From NCBI GenBank assembly GCA_902780505.1, contig CACZFN010000023.1, positions 1 to 59,282 of the forward strand: DNA of 59,282 nt, written 5' to 3'. This DNA comes from an uncultured Ruminococcus sp. (lineage in GTDB: Bacteria; Bacillota; Clostridia; Oscillospirales; Ruminococcaceae). Shown piece after piece: positions 51,557 to 59,282 of this stretch. Both the position numbers and the translations under genes were made by a program. The notes under the pieces were generated by a model. That model was not told the origin of the DNA. It searched no databases and saw nothing but the letters and a program-made list of their open reading frames with translations. Each line of letters opens with the position of its first letter. The first letter of the stretch is position 1.

Positions 51557-51601
51557 GAGCGCTGACAAGCCGGACACCCTAGTGCCGCCGTCAACGCTCC
51601 G
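51557..51601. promoter_or_regulatory. Long intercistronic hairpin between agmatinase and binding-protein genes
   Basis: CGGAGCGCTGAC (51557-51568) pairs with GTCAACGCTCCG (51590-51601), with an inner GGACAC/GTGCC stem. No T-run follows on the minus strand, so it is not an obvious terminator; it may stabilise the mRNA or partly terminate. Confidence 0.45.
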
Positions 51602-51648
51602 TTGCGTTTGATATTATATTTATTGGAGAGTGAATTATTTTTCTATCT

Positions 51649-52611
51649 TTATTTTCTCTTGCCGATCTTCTTCTGATAAGCAAGGATAGACATGAACTCA
51701 AAAATGATATTTGCGCCCATATAAGCTGTTATCTCTGAGTGGTCATATGGAGGAGCAACTTCTACTACATCAAAGCCTGTGAAGTTCAGGTCTTTCAGCG
51801 CTCTTATATATTGAAGTGTTTCAAAGGAAGTAAATCCGCCCACCTCAGGAGTACCTGTACCTGGTGCATAAGCCGGGTCAACAAAGTCGATATCGAATGT
51901 AAGGAACACCTTGTTGTCGCCAACCTTTTCCTTTATGACCTTGAGAAGATCTTCAGGAGAATATGTGTGGAGCTTGTCCCCTGGGATAACCGTGAAGCCA
52001 AGGTCTGCGGCGATCTTGAAATCGTCAGGATCGTAAAGAGAACCTCTCATGCCAATCTGAACCGACTTCTCAGGATCAATAATACCCTCCTCCATTGCTC
52101 TTCTGAATGGTGTGCCGTGATTGTATTTCTGACCGAAAACCGTATCGCACAGGTCAAGGTGTGAATCGAAATGCACAAGGCTTACCTTTCCATGCTTCTT
52201 TGCGATAGCTCTAAGCTCGCCAAGGGTGATAGCGTGGTCGCCGCCAATGCTTATTGGAACTGCACCGCATTCAAGAACACCGTCCAAGGTCTGCTCGATA
52301 GCTGAATATGTTTCGTGGATATAATCAGGGATCACAGGAACGTCGCCAAGGTCTGCGCCCTTGAGTGAATCCATAATGTTGACGCCCATTGCAACATTGT
52401 TAGGCTTTATCATTGCCGAGATGTTTCTTACACCGTTAGGACCAAATCTTGCGCCTGCTCTGAAAGAAGCGGCGGTATCGAATGGTATACCAACGATAGC
52501 GAAATCCAATCCCTCTGCTGAGGTCGCGTGAGGAAGCCTCATGAAATTACCCATATTACAAAAACGAGGAGAGCCTGAGGCGCTCGGTGGCTGACAATTG
52601 TTGTTGATCAT
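51649..52611 (-). CDS. Agmatinase-family ureohydrolase
   Basis: 320 aa, usual agmatinase length. Mn ligands: GGDHAIT (His about 122), HFDSHLDLCD (about 145-154) and FDIDFVDPAYAPGTGTPEVGG (about 238). DFAIVGIPFDTAASFRAGARFGPNGVR is typical of agmatinase/guanidinobutyrase. It releases urea from agmatine (giving putrescine) or from another guanidino acid. First gene of the minus-strand array with the amino acid importer and the TyrR-like regulator, and divergent from the urease operon. Ribosome site AAAGGAAAG. Confidence 0.9.
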   Translation of the reverse strand: MINNNCQPPSASGSPRFCNMGNFMRLPHATSAEGLDFAIVGIPFDTAASFRAGARFGPNGVRNISAMIKPNNVAMGVNIMDSLKGADLGDVPVIPDYIHETYSAIEQTLDGVLECGAVPISIGGDHAITLGELRAIAKKHGKVSLVHFDSHLDLCDTVFGQKYNHGTPFRRAMEEGIIDPEKSVQIGMRGSLYDPDDFKIAADLGFTVIPGDKLHTYSPEDLLKVIKEKVGDNKVFLTFDIDFVDPAYAPGTGTPEVGGFTSFETLQYIRALKDLNFTGFDVVEVAPPYDHSEITAYMGANIIFEFMSILAYQKKIGKRK

Positions 52612-52750
52612 TTGAGGTCACTTTCCTTTCAAAATCACTGAGGAACATATCCGCATGACCGTTCAAGTCATTTCTGAATTGCTCTATGTGCAGAATTATA
52701 TCACCATTCCTGCAAGTTGTCAAGAGCTATTTTTCAATTTTTCTGAAAAT

Positions 52751-52935
52751 TATTCACTTTGGAATAAGCTTTGTTATCACTTATATAGCGTATTTACGCT
52801 ATTTCGTCCATATCAAAATCGAAACTATTCATTTTTGAATAGTTTCTTTGTGCAAATCTACAAATGGCAATAATGCAATATTCAGATGTCAGACTTTCAT
52901 TTTGTTCACATCTATTTTTTATTCAAAGCTGAATA
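52751..52935. promoter_or_regulatory. Three TATTCA-N4-TGAATA palindromes between agmatinase and urease operons
   Basis: Sites lie at 52751-52766 (TATTCA-CTTT-GGAATA), 52826-52841 (TATTCA-TTTT-TGAATA, palindrome extended to 52821-52846) and 52920-52935 (TATTCA-AAGC-TGAATA). Centres are 75 and 94 bp apart. The last is 25 bp upstream of the urease -35. Another palindrome, ATAGCG-N6-CGCTAT, lies at 52785-52802. The arrangement suits a dimeric activator or repressor shared by the divergent operons. Confidence 0.65.
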
Positions 52936-52960
52936 AAATAAGAATTTTTCATTAACACTA

Positions 52961-52989
52961 TTGCCAAATAAAAAGCTCTGTGCTATACT
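52961..52989 (+). promoter_or_regulatory. Promoter of the urease operon
   Basis: TTGCCA (52961-52966), 17 bp, TATACT (52984-52989). Transcription should start near 52996, about ten bases before a strong terminator-like hairpin. Confidence 0.75.
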
Positions 52990-53005
52990 GATAATCAAAG
53001 CAATG

Positions 53006-53061
53006 ACGCTCTTATAACCGATACGGCAATGCCTGTCGGTTTATAAGGGCGTTGTTTTTTT
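53006..53061 (+). terminator. Leader terminator/attenuator of the urease operon
   Basis: ACGCTCTTATAACCGA (53006-53021) pairs with TCGGTTTATAAGGGCGT (53036-53052) with one bulge; the loop contains GGC-AAT-GCC. TTTTTTT follows at 53055-53061. It lies between promoter and first gene with no gene of its own, so it should stop most transcripts unless antitermination occurs. No tandem ANTAR-type hairpin or T-box was found. Confidence 0.75.
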
Positions 53062-53110
53062 ATTATCACTAGGTCAAACTCAGAAAACAATTTTGAAAGG
53101 AAGTTTTATT

Positions 53111-53521
53111 ATGGCTTGTTTTTTAGTACCAGCAACAGAAGCGATCGTTACAACTATTGTGGCAAAGGCAGTAAAGTCTCACGAGGCAAAGACAGAGGAG
53201 CAGACAAAGGTCAAAGCTCTTTCGGAGGACAAGCTTCCTCTTTCTAAAAAGATAACAAGGCTCTCAGGCTTTCTGTGGGGCGGCTCAGGACTTTTGGCAT
53301 TTGAGCATCTGTGGCATGGCGAGATATCACCGTTCTTCCCATTCCTGACAGCGGCTAACGACCCTTCGGAAATGGCAGTAGCATTCCACGAAATGGCGAC
53401 TGTCGGAACATCAATGGCTGTTCTTGTGACAGCGGTATGGGCTGTGCTGACGGTGGTGTCTGACAAGATACTGAAACGTAAGCCAAAAAAGACTGCAAAG
53501 CTGGGCGGTGACGCCGTATGA
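53111..53521 (+). CDS. Small membrane protein at the head of the urease operon, unknown
   Basis: 136 aa from ATG 53111 (GAAAGGAAG upstream). Three hydrophobic segments (about 2-18, 48-64, 92-112), a polar charged stretch (20-45) after the first, and a basic tail KRKPKKTAK. The start MACFLVPATEAIVTTIV is distinctive; similar short proteins occur in Clostridia but I know no function. It resembles neither UreI, UT nor HupE/NikM-type transporters. Its position before ureAB and its coupling with the next gene suggest a two-subunit membrane factor, perhaps for urea or nickel. Confidence 0.7.
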   Translation: MACFLVPATEAIVTTIVAKAVKSHEAKTEEQTKVKALSEDKLPLSKKITRLSGFLWGGSGLLAFEHLWHGEISPFFPFLTAANDPSEMAVAFHEMATVGTSMAVLVTAVWAVLTVVSDKILKRKPKKTAKLGGDAV

Positions 53522-53835
53522 CACTTCTTATCACTCTCATAGCAGCCGTTATCATTACCATAGTATGGTACACATCACCAAAAGCCAGAAATCTTAAAGT
53601 GGGGCTGATGTGCTATATGTACTGGGGCGCATCTATAATGTGGCTCGTGGACGCACTTTTTGAATACAAAGAGCAGGGCGCAGGATATTTCACCCCTGCC
53701 ACCGCAGACATGATAAACGACAGCTTTTTAGGAATCTGCGTTGTTGCACTCGGCACAGTCGTATGGCTCGGCACTATGCTCATAAGCGACCCTGAGGGAG
53801 TAGTAAAAAAAGCCCTTACAGAGAAAAAGCAGTAG
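53518..53835 (+). CDS. Second small membrane protein of the urease operon, unknown
   Basis: 105 aa. The ATG overlaps the stop of the previous gene (ATGA), so the two are translationally coupled. Three hydrophobic segments (about 1-18, 29-48, 68-90) with conserved-looking YMYWGASIMWLVDALFEY, and an acidic/basic C-terminus. No family recognised. Probably acts as a complex with its upstream partner. 33 bp before ureAB. Confidence 0.7.
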   Translation: MTLLITLIAAVIITIVWYTSPKARNLKVGLMCYMYWGASIMWLVDALFEYKEQGAGYFTPATADMINDSFLGICVVALGTVVWLGTMLISDPEGVVKKALTEKKQ

Positions 53836-53868
53836 AGACACTATACTATATAAATAGGAGGAATAATA

Positions 53869-54549
53869 ATGCGACTTGTTCCAAGAGAGCAGGATAAGCT
53901 TATGCTCCATTATGCGGGCATGCTTGCCCGTGACCGAAAGGCACAGGGATTAAAGCTCAACTACCCTGAAGCTGTGGCATACATAAGCATGGAAGTAATG
54001 GAAAAAGCAAGAGCAGGAGCGTCAGCCGCTGAGCTTATGCAATACGGCACAAAGCTTCTTACCGCTGATGACGTCATGGACGGCGTTCCTGAAATGATAC
54101 ACGAAATACAAATAGAATCCACAATGCCCGACGGCACAAAGCTTGTGACAGTACACAACCCTATCAAGGGTGCAAGCAAGCTTCACCCAGGGGAATTTAT
54201 CGTTGAGGAAGGCACTGTCAAGCTCAACGAGGGAACAGAAAGCATTGAGCTTACAGTCTCAAACACAGGGGACAGACCTATCCAGACAGGCTCCCACTTC
54301 CACTTTTTTGAGGTAAACAAGGCTTTGGAGTTTGACCGCAAGGCGGCTTATGGTATGCGACTTGATATCCCCGCAGGCACAGCGGTAAGATTTGAACCGG
54401 GAGAGAAAAAGACCGTCCGTCTTATACCTATCGGCGGCGACCGCATAGGCTATGGTCTGAATGGTCTTGTAAACGGAAAAATGGACGATGAAAACATCAA
54501 GCAGGCAGCCTTTGAAAAGGCTAAAAAGCTTGGCTTCAAGGGGGTGTAG
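53869..54549 (+). CDS. ureA: Urease gamma and beta subunits, fused
   Basis: 226 aa. Residues 1-100 are UreA (gamma): [48 protein letters not shown]. Residues about 105-226 are UreB (beta): [36 protein letters not shown] and [18 protein letters not shown]. Most bacteria encode these separately; fusion is known from Helicobacter-type ureases. Three bp upstream of ureC, ribosome site GGAGG. Confidence 0.96.
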   Translation: MRLVPREQDKLMLHYAGMLARDRKAQGLKLNYPEAVAYISMEVMEKARAGASAAELMQYGTKLLTADDVMDGVPEMIHEIQIESTMPDGTKLVTVHNPIKGASKLHPGEFIVEEGTVKLNEGTESIELTVSNTGDRPIQTGSHFHFFEVNKALEFDRKAAYGMRLDIPAGTAVRFEPGEKKTVRLIPIGGDRIGYGLNGLVNGKMDDENIKQAAFEKAKKLGFKGV

Positions 54550-54552
54550 GAA

Positions 54553-56265
54553 ATGATCGAGATATCGAGAAAAGCTTACTGCGATATGTATGGTCCGACA
54601 GTTGGCGACAGGGTGCGCTTGGGCGACACTTCTCTTATTGCAGAAGTGGAAAAAGATTTGACAGTTCATGGCGATGAAGCAAAGTTCGGTGGAGGAAAAT
54701 CTCTCCGTGACGGCATGGGGCAATCCTGCAAAGCCACTGACAAGGAGTGCCTTGACACTGTTATCACAAACGCTCTTATCATCGACAGCACAGGCATCAT
54801 AAAGGCTGACGTTGGCATAAAGGACGGCAGGATAGCAGGAATAGGCAAAGCAGGCAACCCCGACATCATGAATGGCGTTGACAAAAACATGATAATAGGC
54901 GCTTCCACGGAAGCTATCGCAGGCGAGGGACTTATCCTCACCGCCGGCGGACTTGACACGCACATTCATTTTATCTCTCCAACTCAGGTGAGAACAGCCC
55001 TTTACAGCGGAATCACCACCATGATAGGCGGTGGTACAGGTCCTGCCGACGGCACCAATGCCACCACCTGTACACCCGGCGAGTTCAATATCCACAGAAT
55101 GTTGGAAGCCTCCGAAGACCTGCCAATGAATTTCGGCTATCTCTGCAAGGGAAATTCAAGCGACATCACAACTCTCGAGGAGCAGATAAAGGCAGGCTGT
55201 ATAGGCTTGAAGATACACGAGGACTGGGGCTCTACCCCTGACGTTATCGACCACGCACTTACTGTTGCGGATATGTATGACGTTCAGGCGGCTATCCACA
55301 CCGACACTCTTAACGAGGGCGGATTTGTTGAAGATACCGTCAATGCTTTCAAGGGCAGGACTATCCACACTTATCACACAGAGGGTGCAGGCGGCGGACA
55401 CGCTCCTGACATTATCAGAGCGGCAGCGTTCCCGAATGTTCTCCCTTCCTCAACGAACCCTACAATGCCTTACACCGCAAACACTCTTGACGAACATCTG
55501 GATATGCTCATGGTGTGTCATCACCTTGACAAGAACGTACCAGAGGACATTGCTTTTGCGGATTCAAGGATACGTCCTGAAACTATCGCCGCAGAGGACG
55601 TTTTGCACGATATGGGAATATTCTCAATGATGAGTTCCGACTCTCAGGCAATGGGACGTGTAGGCGAAGTCATCACACGAACATGGCAGACCGCTGACAA
55701 AATGAAGAAACAACGTGGCGCACTCCCTGAGGACAGCCAGCGAAACGACAATTTCAGAATAAAACGCTACATTTCAAAATACACTATCAACCCTGCTATA
55801 ACCCACGGCGTATCAGAATATGTAGGCTCAGTGGAAGTTGGCAAGGTGGCAGACCTTGTTCTTTGGAATCCTGCATTTTTCGGAGCAAAGCCTGACATGA
55901 TAATAAAGGGCGGATTTATTTTCGCATCAAAAATGGGCGACGCAAACGCTTCTATCCCTACCCCTCAGCCTGTGTGTTACACAGAAATGTTCGGTGGTCA
56001 CGGGCTTGCCCTTTCAAGCACCTGTATCACGTTCGTATCAAAATACGCCTACGAGGACGGCATAAAGGAGAAGCTTGGTCTTAAAAGGCAGGTGCTTCCT
56101 GTGAAGAACTGCCGAAACATCTCAAAGGCTGATATGGTATACAACAACGTCTGCGGTGATATAAGAGTAGACCCTGAGACCTACACTGTCACAGTTGACG
56201 GCGAAGTTATTACCTGCGAGCCTTTTGACGAGCTTGCATTGGCACAGCGTTACTTTATGTTCTAA
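54553..56265 (+). CDS. ureC: Urease alpha (catalytic) subunit
   Basis: 570 aa, full length. Ni ligands His137, His139 (THIHF), carbamylated Lys220 (GLKIHEDW), His249 (HTDTLNE), His275 (HTYHTEG) and Asp363 (SSDSQAMGR), plus flap Cys322/His323 (VCHHL) are all in place (numbering three above Klebsiella UreC). It hydrolyses urea to ammonia and carbamate in the cytoplasm as part of (UreABC)3. Of 24 proline codons, 17 are CCT, unlike genes in the left block. Catalysis needs UreE, F, G and D, all encoded downstream. Confidence 0.98.
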   Translation: MIEISRKAYCDMYGPTVGDRVRLGDTSLIAEVEKDLTVHGDEAKFGGGKSLRDGMGQSCKATDKECLDTVITNALIIDSTGIIKADVGIKDGRIAGIGKAGNPDIMNGVDKNMIIGASTEAIAGEGLILTAGGLDTHIHFISPTQVRTALYSGITTMIGGGTGPADGTNATTCTPGEFNIHRMLEASEDLPMNFGYLCKGNSSDITTLEEQIKAGCIGLKIHEDWGSTPDVIDHALTVADMYDVQAAIHTDTLNEGGFVEDTVNAFKGRTIHTYHTEGAGGGHAPDIIRAAAFPNVLPSSTNPTMPYTANTLDEHLDMLMVCHHLDKNVPEDIAFADSRIRPETIAAEDVLHDMGIFSMMSSDSQAMGRVGEVITRTWQTADKMKKQRGALPEDSQRNDNFRIKRYISKYTINPAITHGVSEYVGSVEVGKVADLVLWNPAFFGAKPDMIIKGGFIFASKMGDANASIPTPQPVCYTEMFGGHGLALSSTCITFVSKYAYEDGIKEKLGLKRQVLPVKNCRNISKADMVYNNVCGDIRVDPETYTVTVDGEVITCEPFDELALAQRYFMF

Positions 56266-56280
56266 AGCGAGGAAACAAAA

Positions 56281-56769
56281 ATGATAGCAGAAAAAATATT
56301 AGGCAATCTCTCTGAAAGCACCACCTCTGTAGAAGTAGACACAGTTGAGCTTGATTGGTTTGAAGCCGAGAAAAAGCGCATAAGAAAAACCACCGCAGGA
56401 GGACGTGACATAGGCATTGCCATTGACGAAAACCTAAAGGACGGGGATATCATCTATCTTGACGATAAGCTTTGCGTAGCAGTGAAGCTCACAAGCTGTC
56501 CCCTTATAAAGATAAACGTTCACACTATGCAGGAAATGGGCAGGCTTTGCTTTGAGATAGGCAACAGGCATTTGTCACTTAAAATATCTGACGACAACGT
56601 GCTTATCCCACATGACGAGCCTACAGAAAAGCACCTGAAAAACCTCGGCTTTGAGTGCGAGAACATCATAGGCAGATTTGACGATTTTATCGTCTGCAAA
56701 GCTCACGGACACTCACACAGCCACTCCCACGAGCATGGGGAACATCATCACCACGAACATTCACACTAA
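56281..56769 (+). CDS. ureE: Urease accessory nickel-binding chaperone UreE
   Basis: 162 aa. N-terminal peptide-binding domain (1-75, TAGGRDIGIAIDENLKDGDIIYLDD) and C-terminal metal-binding domain (76-145); a very His-rich tail at the end (about 143-162, HGHSHSH then HHHHEHSH) stores nickel. Delivers Ni(II) to UreG. 15 bp after ureC. Confidence 0.95.
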   Translation: MIAEKILGNLSESTTSVEVDTVELDWFEAEKKRIRKTTAGGRDIGIAIDENLKDGDIIYLDDKLCVAVKLTSCPLIKINVHTMQEMGRLCFEIGNRHLSLKISDDNVLIPHDEPTEKHLKNLGFECENIIGRFDDFIVCKAHGHSHSHSHEHGEHHHHEHSH

Positions 56770-56785
56770 ACGGAGCTGATAAAAA

Positions 56786-57460
56786 ATGACCGATACCGCA
56801 GGACTTATTCACATTCTGCAAATATGCGACAGCCTTTTCCCTGTGGGTGCGTTCACGCTTTCAAATGGGCTTGAAACCTACGTTCAGCATGATATCATCA
56901 CTTCGCCAAAAGGGCTTGAAGAATATCTCCATTCTTACATCTCAGTGCTGCCCTACAATGAGCTTGGTGCGGCGGCAGCGGCATACAATGCTGACGAAAA
57001 GGAGCTTTGCCGTCTTGATGAGATATACTCTGCGGCGAAAACACCATTTGAGATACGAAGCGGCTCAGAAAAGGTCACAAGGCGTTTTTTCAAAATATGC
57101 AACAATGGTCGGGAAAGCTTCACAGGGCTTTATAAAAGCCTGACTGAGCAAGGCATATGCAAGGGCCATCAGTGCATCGCCTATGGGCTTTATATGCGTG
57201 ACAATGGCATCGAGCTTTCAGAGGGGCTTGCGGTATACGGCTATTCCATATGCTCCGCCATAGTCACAAACTGCGTGAAGCTTGTACCTCTAAGTCAGCT
57301 TGCAGGGCAGAAAATTCTCGGAGAGAGCTTTGAGCTTATATCCTCCGCTTCAGAAAAAGCCCTTTCCACTGATATAAACGATATCGGCATAAGCGGCGCA
57401 GGCTTTGACCTGCGTGCAATGCAGCACGAGCGACTGTATTCAAGACAGTATATGTCATAA
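56786..57460 (+). CDS. ureF: Urease accessory protein UreF
   Basis: 224 aa, all-helical. LLHI..CDSLFPVGAFTLSNGLETYV near the N-terminus is the UreF signature, with GHQCIAYGLY at mid-protein and an SGAGFDLRAMQHERLYSRQYMS-like C-terminus. Forms the UreD-UreF-UreG complex that gates nickel loading. 16 bp after ureE. Confidence 0.95.
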   Translation: MTDTAGLIHILQICDSLFPVGAFTLSNGLETYVQHDIITSPKGLEEYLHSYISVLPYNELGAAAAAYNADEKELCRLDEIYSAAKTPFEIRSGSEKVTRRFFKICNNGRESFTGLYKSLTEQGICKGHQCIAYGLYMRDNGIELSEGLAVYGYSICSAIVTNCVKLVPLSQLAGQKILGESFELISSASEKALSTDINDIGISGAGFDLRAMQHERLYSRQYMS

Positions 57461-57496
57461 GCTATGATTTATATAATATAATAAGGAGTACCAAAA

Positions 57497-58108
57497 ATGA
57501 GCTATGTAAAAATAGGCGTAGGCGGACCTGTGGGATCGGGAAAAACCGCACTTATCGAACGCCTTACAAGAGAAATGTCAAAAGAATATTCCATATGCGT
57601 TGTAACAAACGATATCTACACCAAAGAGGATGCAGAATTTCTTACAAAAAACTCATGCCTGCCAGCTGACAGGATAGTTGGCGTTGAAACAGGCGGCTGT
57701 CCTCACACTGCCATAAGAGAAGACTGCTCCATGAACCTGGAAGCCGTTGACGAAATGGTGAAAAAGCACCCTGACACGCAGATCGTTTTCATTGAAAGCG
57801 GCGGCGACAATCTATCCGCCACATTCTCCCCTGACCTTGCAGACGCTTCTATCTATGTTATCGACGTTGCACAGGGTGAAAAGATACCAAGAAAAGGTGG
57901 CCCTGGCGTGACACGTTCCGACCTGCTTGTTATCAACAAGACAGACCTTGCGCCACTTGTTGGAGCTTCCCTTGAAGTAATGGCTTCCGACTCAAAGCGC
58001 ATGAGGGGCGACAGACCGTTTCTTTTCACAAATCTCATGAGCCGTGAGGGCGTTTCTCAGGTCATAGATTGGATAAAAAAATCAGTGCTTTTTGAGGATC
58101 TGAAATGA
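57497..58108 (+). CDS. ureG: Urease accessory GTPase UreG
   Basis: 203 aa. P-loop GGPVGSGKT (8-16), the nickel motif [11 protein letters not shown] (CPH, about 68-72), Walker B-like [12 protein letters not shown] and the base-recognition [12 protein letters not shown] hydrolysis drives nickel transfer into the apo-enzyme. 36 bp after ureF, ribosome site AAGGAG; the last codons overlap the start of ureD (ATGA). Confidence 0.97.
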   Translation: MSYVKIGVGGPVGSGKTALIERLTREMSKEYSICVVTNDIYTKEDAEFLTKNSCLPADRIVGVETGGCPHTAIREDCSMNLEAVDEMVKKHPDTQIVFIESGGDNLSATFSPDLADASIYVIDVAQGEKIPRKGGPGVTRSDLLVINKTDLAPLVGASLEVMASDSKRMRGDRPFLFTNLMSREGVSQVIDWIKKSVLFEDLK

Positions 58109-58872
58109 ACGGCAGACTAAGCCTGTCAACAGCCTTTGACGGACAAAAGACCGTTACTGAGGACTTATATTTTGCTCCCCCTTTCAAGGTGTATTCACCA
58201 TTTTATGACCATAAAGGCTGGGCGAAATATATCTCAATGTGCGGCTCAGCAGGAGTATTGGCAGGTGACGAAAACGAGATAAAGCTTTTTGTGGGGGAAA
58301 ACTGCAAGGTCATATTCACAGATCAGGGCTATCAAAAGCTTTTCAACACAAACGGCGGCATATCAAAACAGAGCATAAAGCTTGTTGTGCGCAAAAACGC
58401 AAGGCTTTGCTATATGCCCCACCCTATTATGACTTTCACAGGCTGTGAGCATATCTCTATGGGCAAGGTGAACATCACAGAAAGCTCTGAGCTTATTTTC
58501 TCTGAGATATACTGCTGTGGCAGAACTGCAATGGGGGAGGAGTTTGGCTTGAAGCGCTTTCGCTCACGCACCGAGATAGCAATTGACGGCAGGGCGGATT
58601 TTATCGACAACACTCTTATCGACCCAGCCGCACTGCCCATACGGCAAAAAGGCTTTTTCGAGGGCTTCACCCACACGGGATTTATGTATATCTACACCCC
58701 TGACAAGACAATGCTGGAAAGCATTTACCAAGCCGACTACACAGGCGACCCTGACAGCGCACAGCTTTGCGCCACTCACACGGAACGTGGCATAGCCATA
58801 AGAGCCTTGGGACATTCGGGAGAAGAGATTTTTGACGCTTTTCAGCTCATTGCAGAAAAAATTCGCACATAA
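58105..58872 (+). CDS. ureD: Urease accessory protein UreD (UreH)
   Basis: 255 aa. [10 protein letters not shown], then [68 protein letters not shown] and a weak C-terminus are typical of UreD. Scaffold for UreF-UreG on urease. Last gene of the operon, overlapping ureG by 4 bp. Confidence 0.93.
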   Translation: MNGRLSLSTAFDGQKTVTEDLYFAPPFKVYSPFYDHKGWAKYISMCGSAGVLAGDENEIKLFVGENCKVIFTDQGYQKLFNTNGGISKQSIKLVVRKNARLCYMPHPIMTFTGCEHISMGKVNITESSELIFSEIYCCGRTAMGEEFGLKRFRSRTEIAIDGRADFIDNTLIDPAALPIRQKGFFEGFTHTGFMYIYTPDKTMLESIYQADYTGDPDSAQLCATHTERGIAIRALGHSGEEIFDAFQLIAEKIRT

Positions 58873-58915
58873 AAACAGCGGATAAAATATTGTTAAACTT
58901 TTCACAAATGATCAA

Positions 58916-58954
58916 AAAACCAGTGAAAGCCTGCTGTAGGCTTACACTGGTTTT
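58916..58954. terminator. Terminator after the urease operon
   Basis: AAAACCAGTG (58916-58925) pairs with CACTGGTTTT (58945-58954), with an inner AAGCC/GGCTT stem. Confidence 0.9.
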
Positions 58955-59075
58955 GTTATTTCTCACATCTCACAAGAGCCACGATCTCTGTTATGTTACA
59001 ATAGATCATAGACACCCAAAATAGAAAAACAACTCTCAATATGATATAATGTTAAGTACCACCAAAACAAATATC

Positions 59076-59282
59076 ATGAAAAGAGAGATTTCGTCAACGG
59101 GTAGTGAAATATTTTCACAAACACGGGGCTACAGAAGCTTCGATACGTTTCAAGGTGTGCCGTCAATCAGTGTATAATTGGGTGGCGAGGTATGACGGGA
59201 CTTGGAAAAGCCTGGTGGAGCGAAGCCACAGACCTCATCATCACCCAAAAGAGCATACACAAGCTGAAAAAGAGATGATTCT
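59076..59282 (+). mobile_element. IS transposase, 5' part only, apparent frameshift
   Basis: From 59087 a frame reads RFRQRVVKYFHKHGATEASIR, then a helix-turn-helix FKVCRQSVYNWVARYDG followed by the basic SLVERSHRPHHHPKEH, as in IS481/IS3-like helix-turn-helix transposases; it runs off the window. The only ATG (59076) is in another frame; removing one G from the GGG at about 59099-59101 would join them. A TATAAT (59045-59050) lies upstream. The 3' end and inverted repeats are outside the window. Confidence 0.6.

Noticed and set aside
52655-52873. Small plus-strand frame in the agmatinase-urease gap
   Set aside because: It overlaps the palindromic operator sites, has no ribosome site and an AT-driven composition.
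54259-55095. Open frame of 278 aa on the minus strand within ureAB/ureC
   Set aside because: Antisense to urease genes with all catalytic residues in place; no start signal.

Overview
The window looks like DNA from an anaerobic Clostridia bacterium, most likely a Ruminococcus-like member of the Oscillospiraceae. The evidence is moderate GC content, strong AGGAGG-type ribosome binding sites, near-consensus sigma-A promoters with 17-bp spacers, a GH5 cellulase lipoprotein, 3-Cys lipoboxes without outer-membrane genes, and several dispersed hairpin repeats. Assignment below family level is inference.

Left block (1-29 kb), core metabolism: a membrane GGDEF protein, a four-gene tRNA operon (Val-Asp-Phe-Gly), a lipoprotein and an L-fucose/L-arabinose-isomerase-family enzyme lie between two inverted copies of a ~180-bp repeat. 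Next, on the minus strand, comes a compact operon: MccB-like and MccA-like transsulfuration enzymes, a NifX-like protein, then NifB-, NifH-, NifD- and NifK-like proteins and a second NifX-like protein (12724 down to 5340). The B-H-D-K order, the lack of NifEN and the sulfur-amino-acid neighbours fit a methylthio-alkane-reductase (Mar)-type nitrogenase-like system that frees sulfur from organic thioethers, rather than N2 fixation. A LacI-family regulator and an O-acetylhomoserine sulfhydrylase gene follow divergently. Six copies of a TGATAACGTTRTCA operator flank the regulator gene and lie upstream of both sulfur transcription units. Glutamate synthase (gltBD), a GH5 cellulase and a purine/pyrimidine salvage operon (hpt, NCS2 permease, PRTase, upp) complete this block.

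Middle (29.2-33 kb), a plasmid-type replicon: a Rep_3-type initiator, ten direct 15-bp iterons plus one inverted copy, an AT-rich segment, parA, and a three-way-junction terminator/attenuator-like RNA upstream of parA. parB is truncated and runs into an unrecognised gene that also lacks its 5' end. This looks like an integrated, partly decayed plasmid, or the origin of a large secondary replicon.

Right block (33-59 kb), nitrogen scavenging: proline codon choice shifts here towards CCT. A long minus-strand gene array encodes a peptide-type ABC importer, an Amt transporter with a fused PII domain, a MerR regulator, a ureohydrolase with strong guanidine-hydrolase (GdmH)-like features, adenine deaminase and a MATE exporter. 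A second minus-strand array encodes an agmatinase-family enzyme, a polar amino acid ABC importer (binding-protein gene frameshifted), a TyrR-like regulator with a degenerate AAA+ domain, a TRIC-family channel and a cytidylate-kinase-like protein. Divergently, a plus-strand urease operon starts with two uncharacterised small membrane proteins, then fused ureAB, ureC, ureE, ureF, ureG and ureD. Together the two ureohydrolases would make urea, urease would release ammonia, Amt-PII would control ammonium passage, and GltBD would assimilate it. The right edge holds the start of an IS-type transposase.
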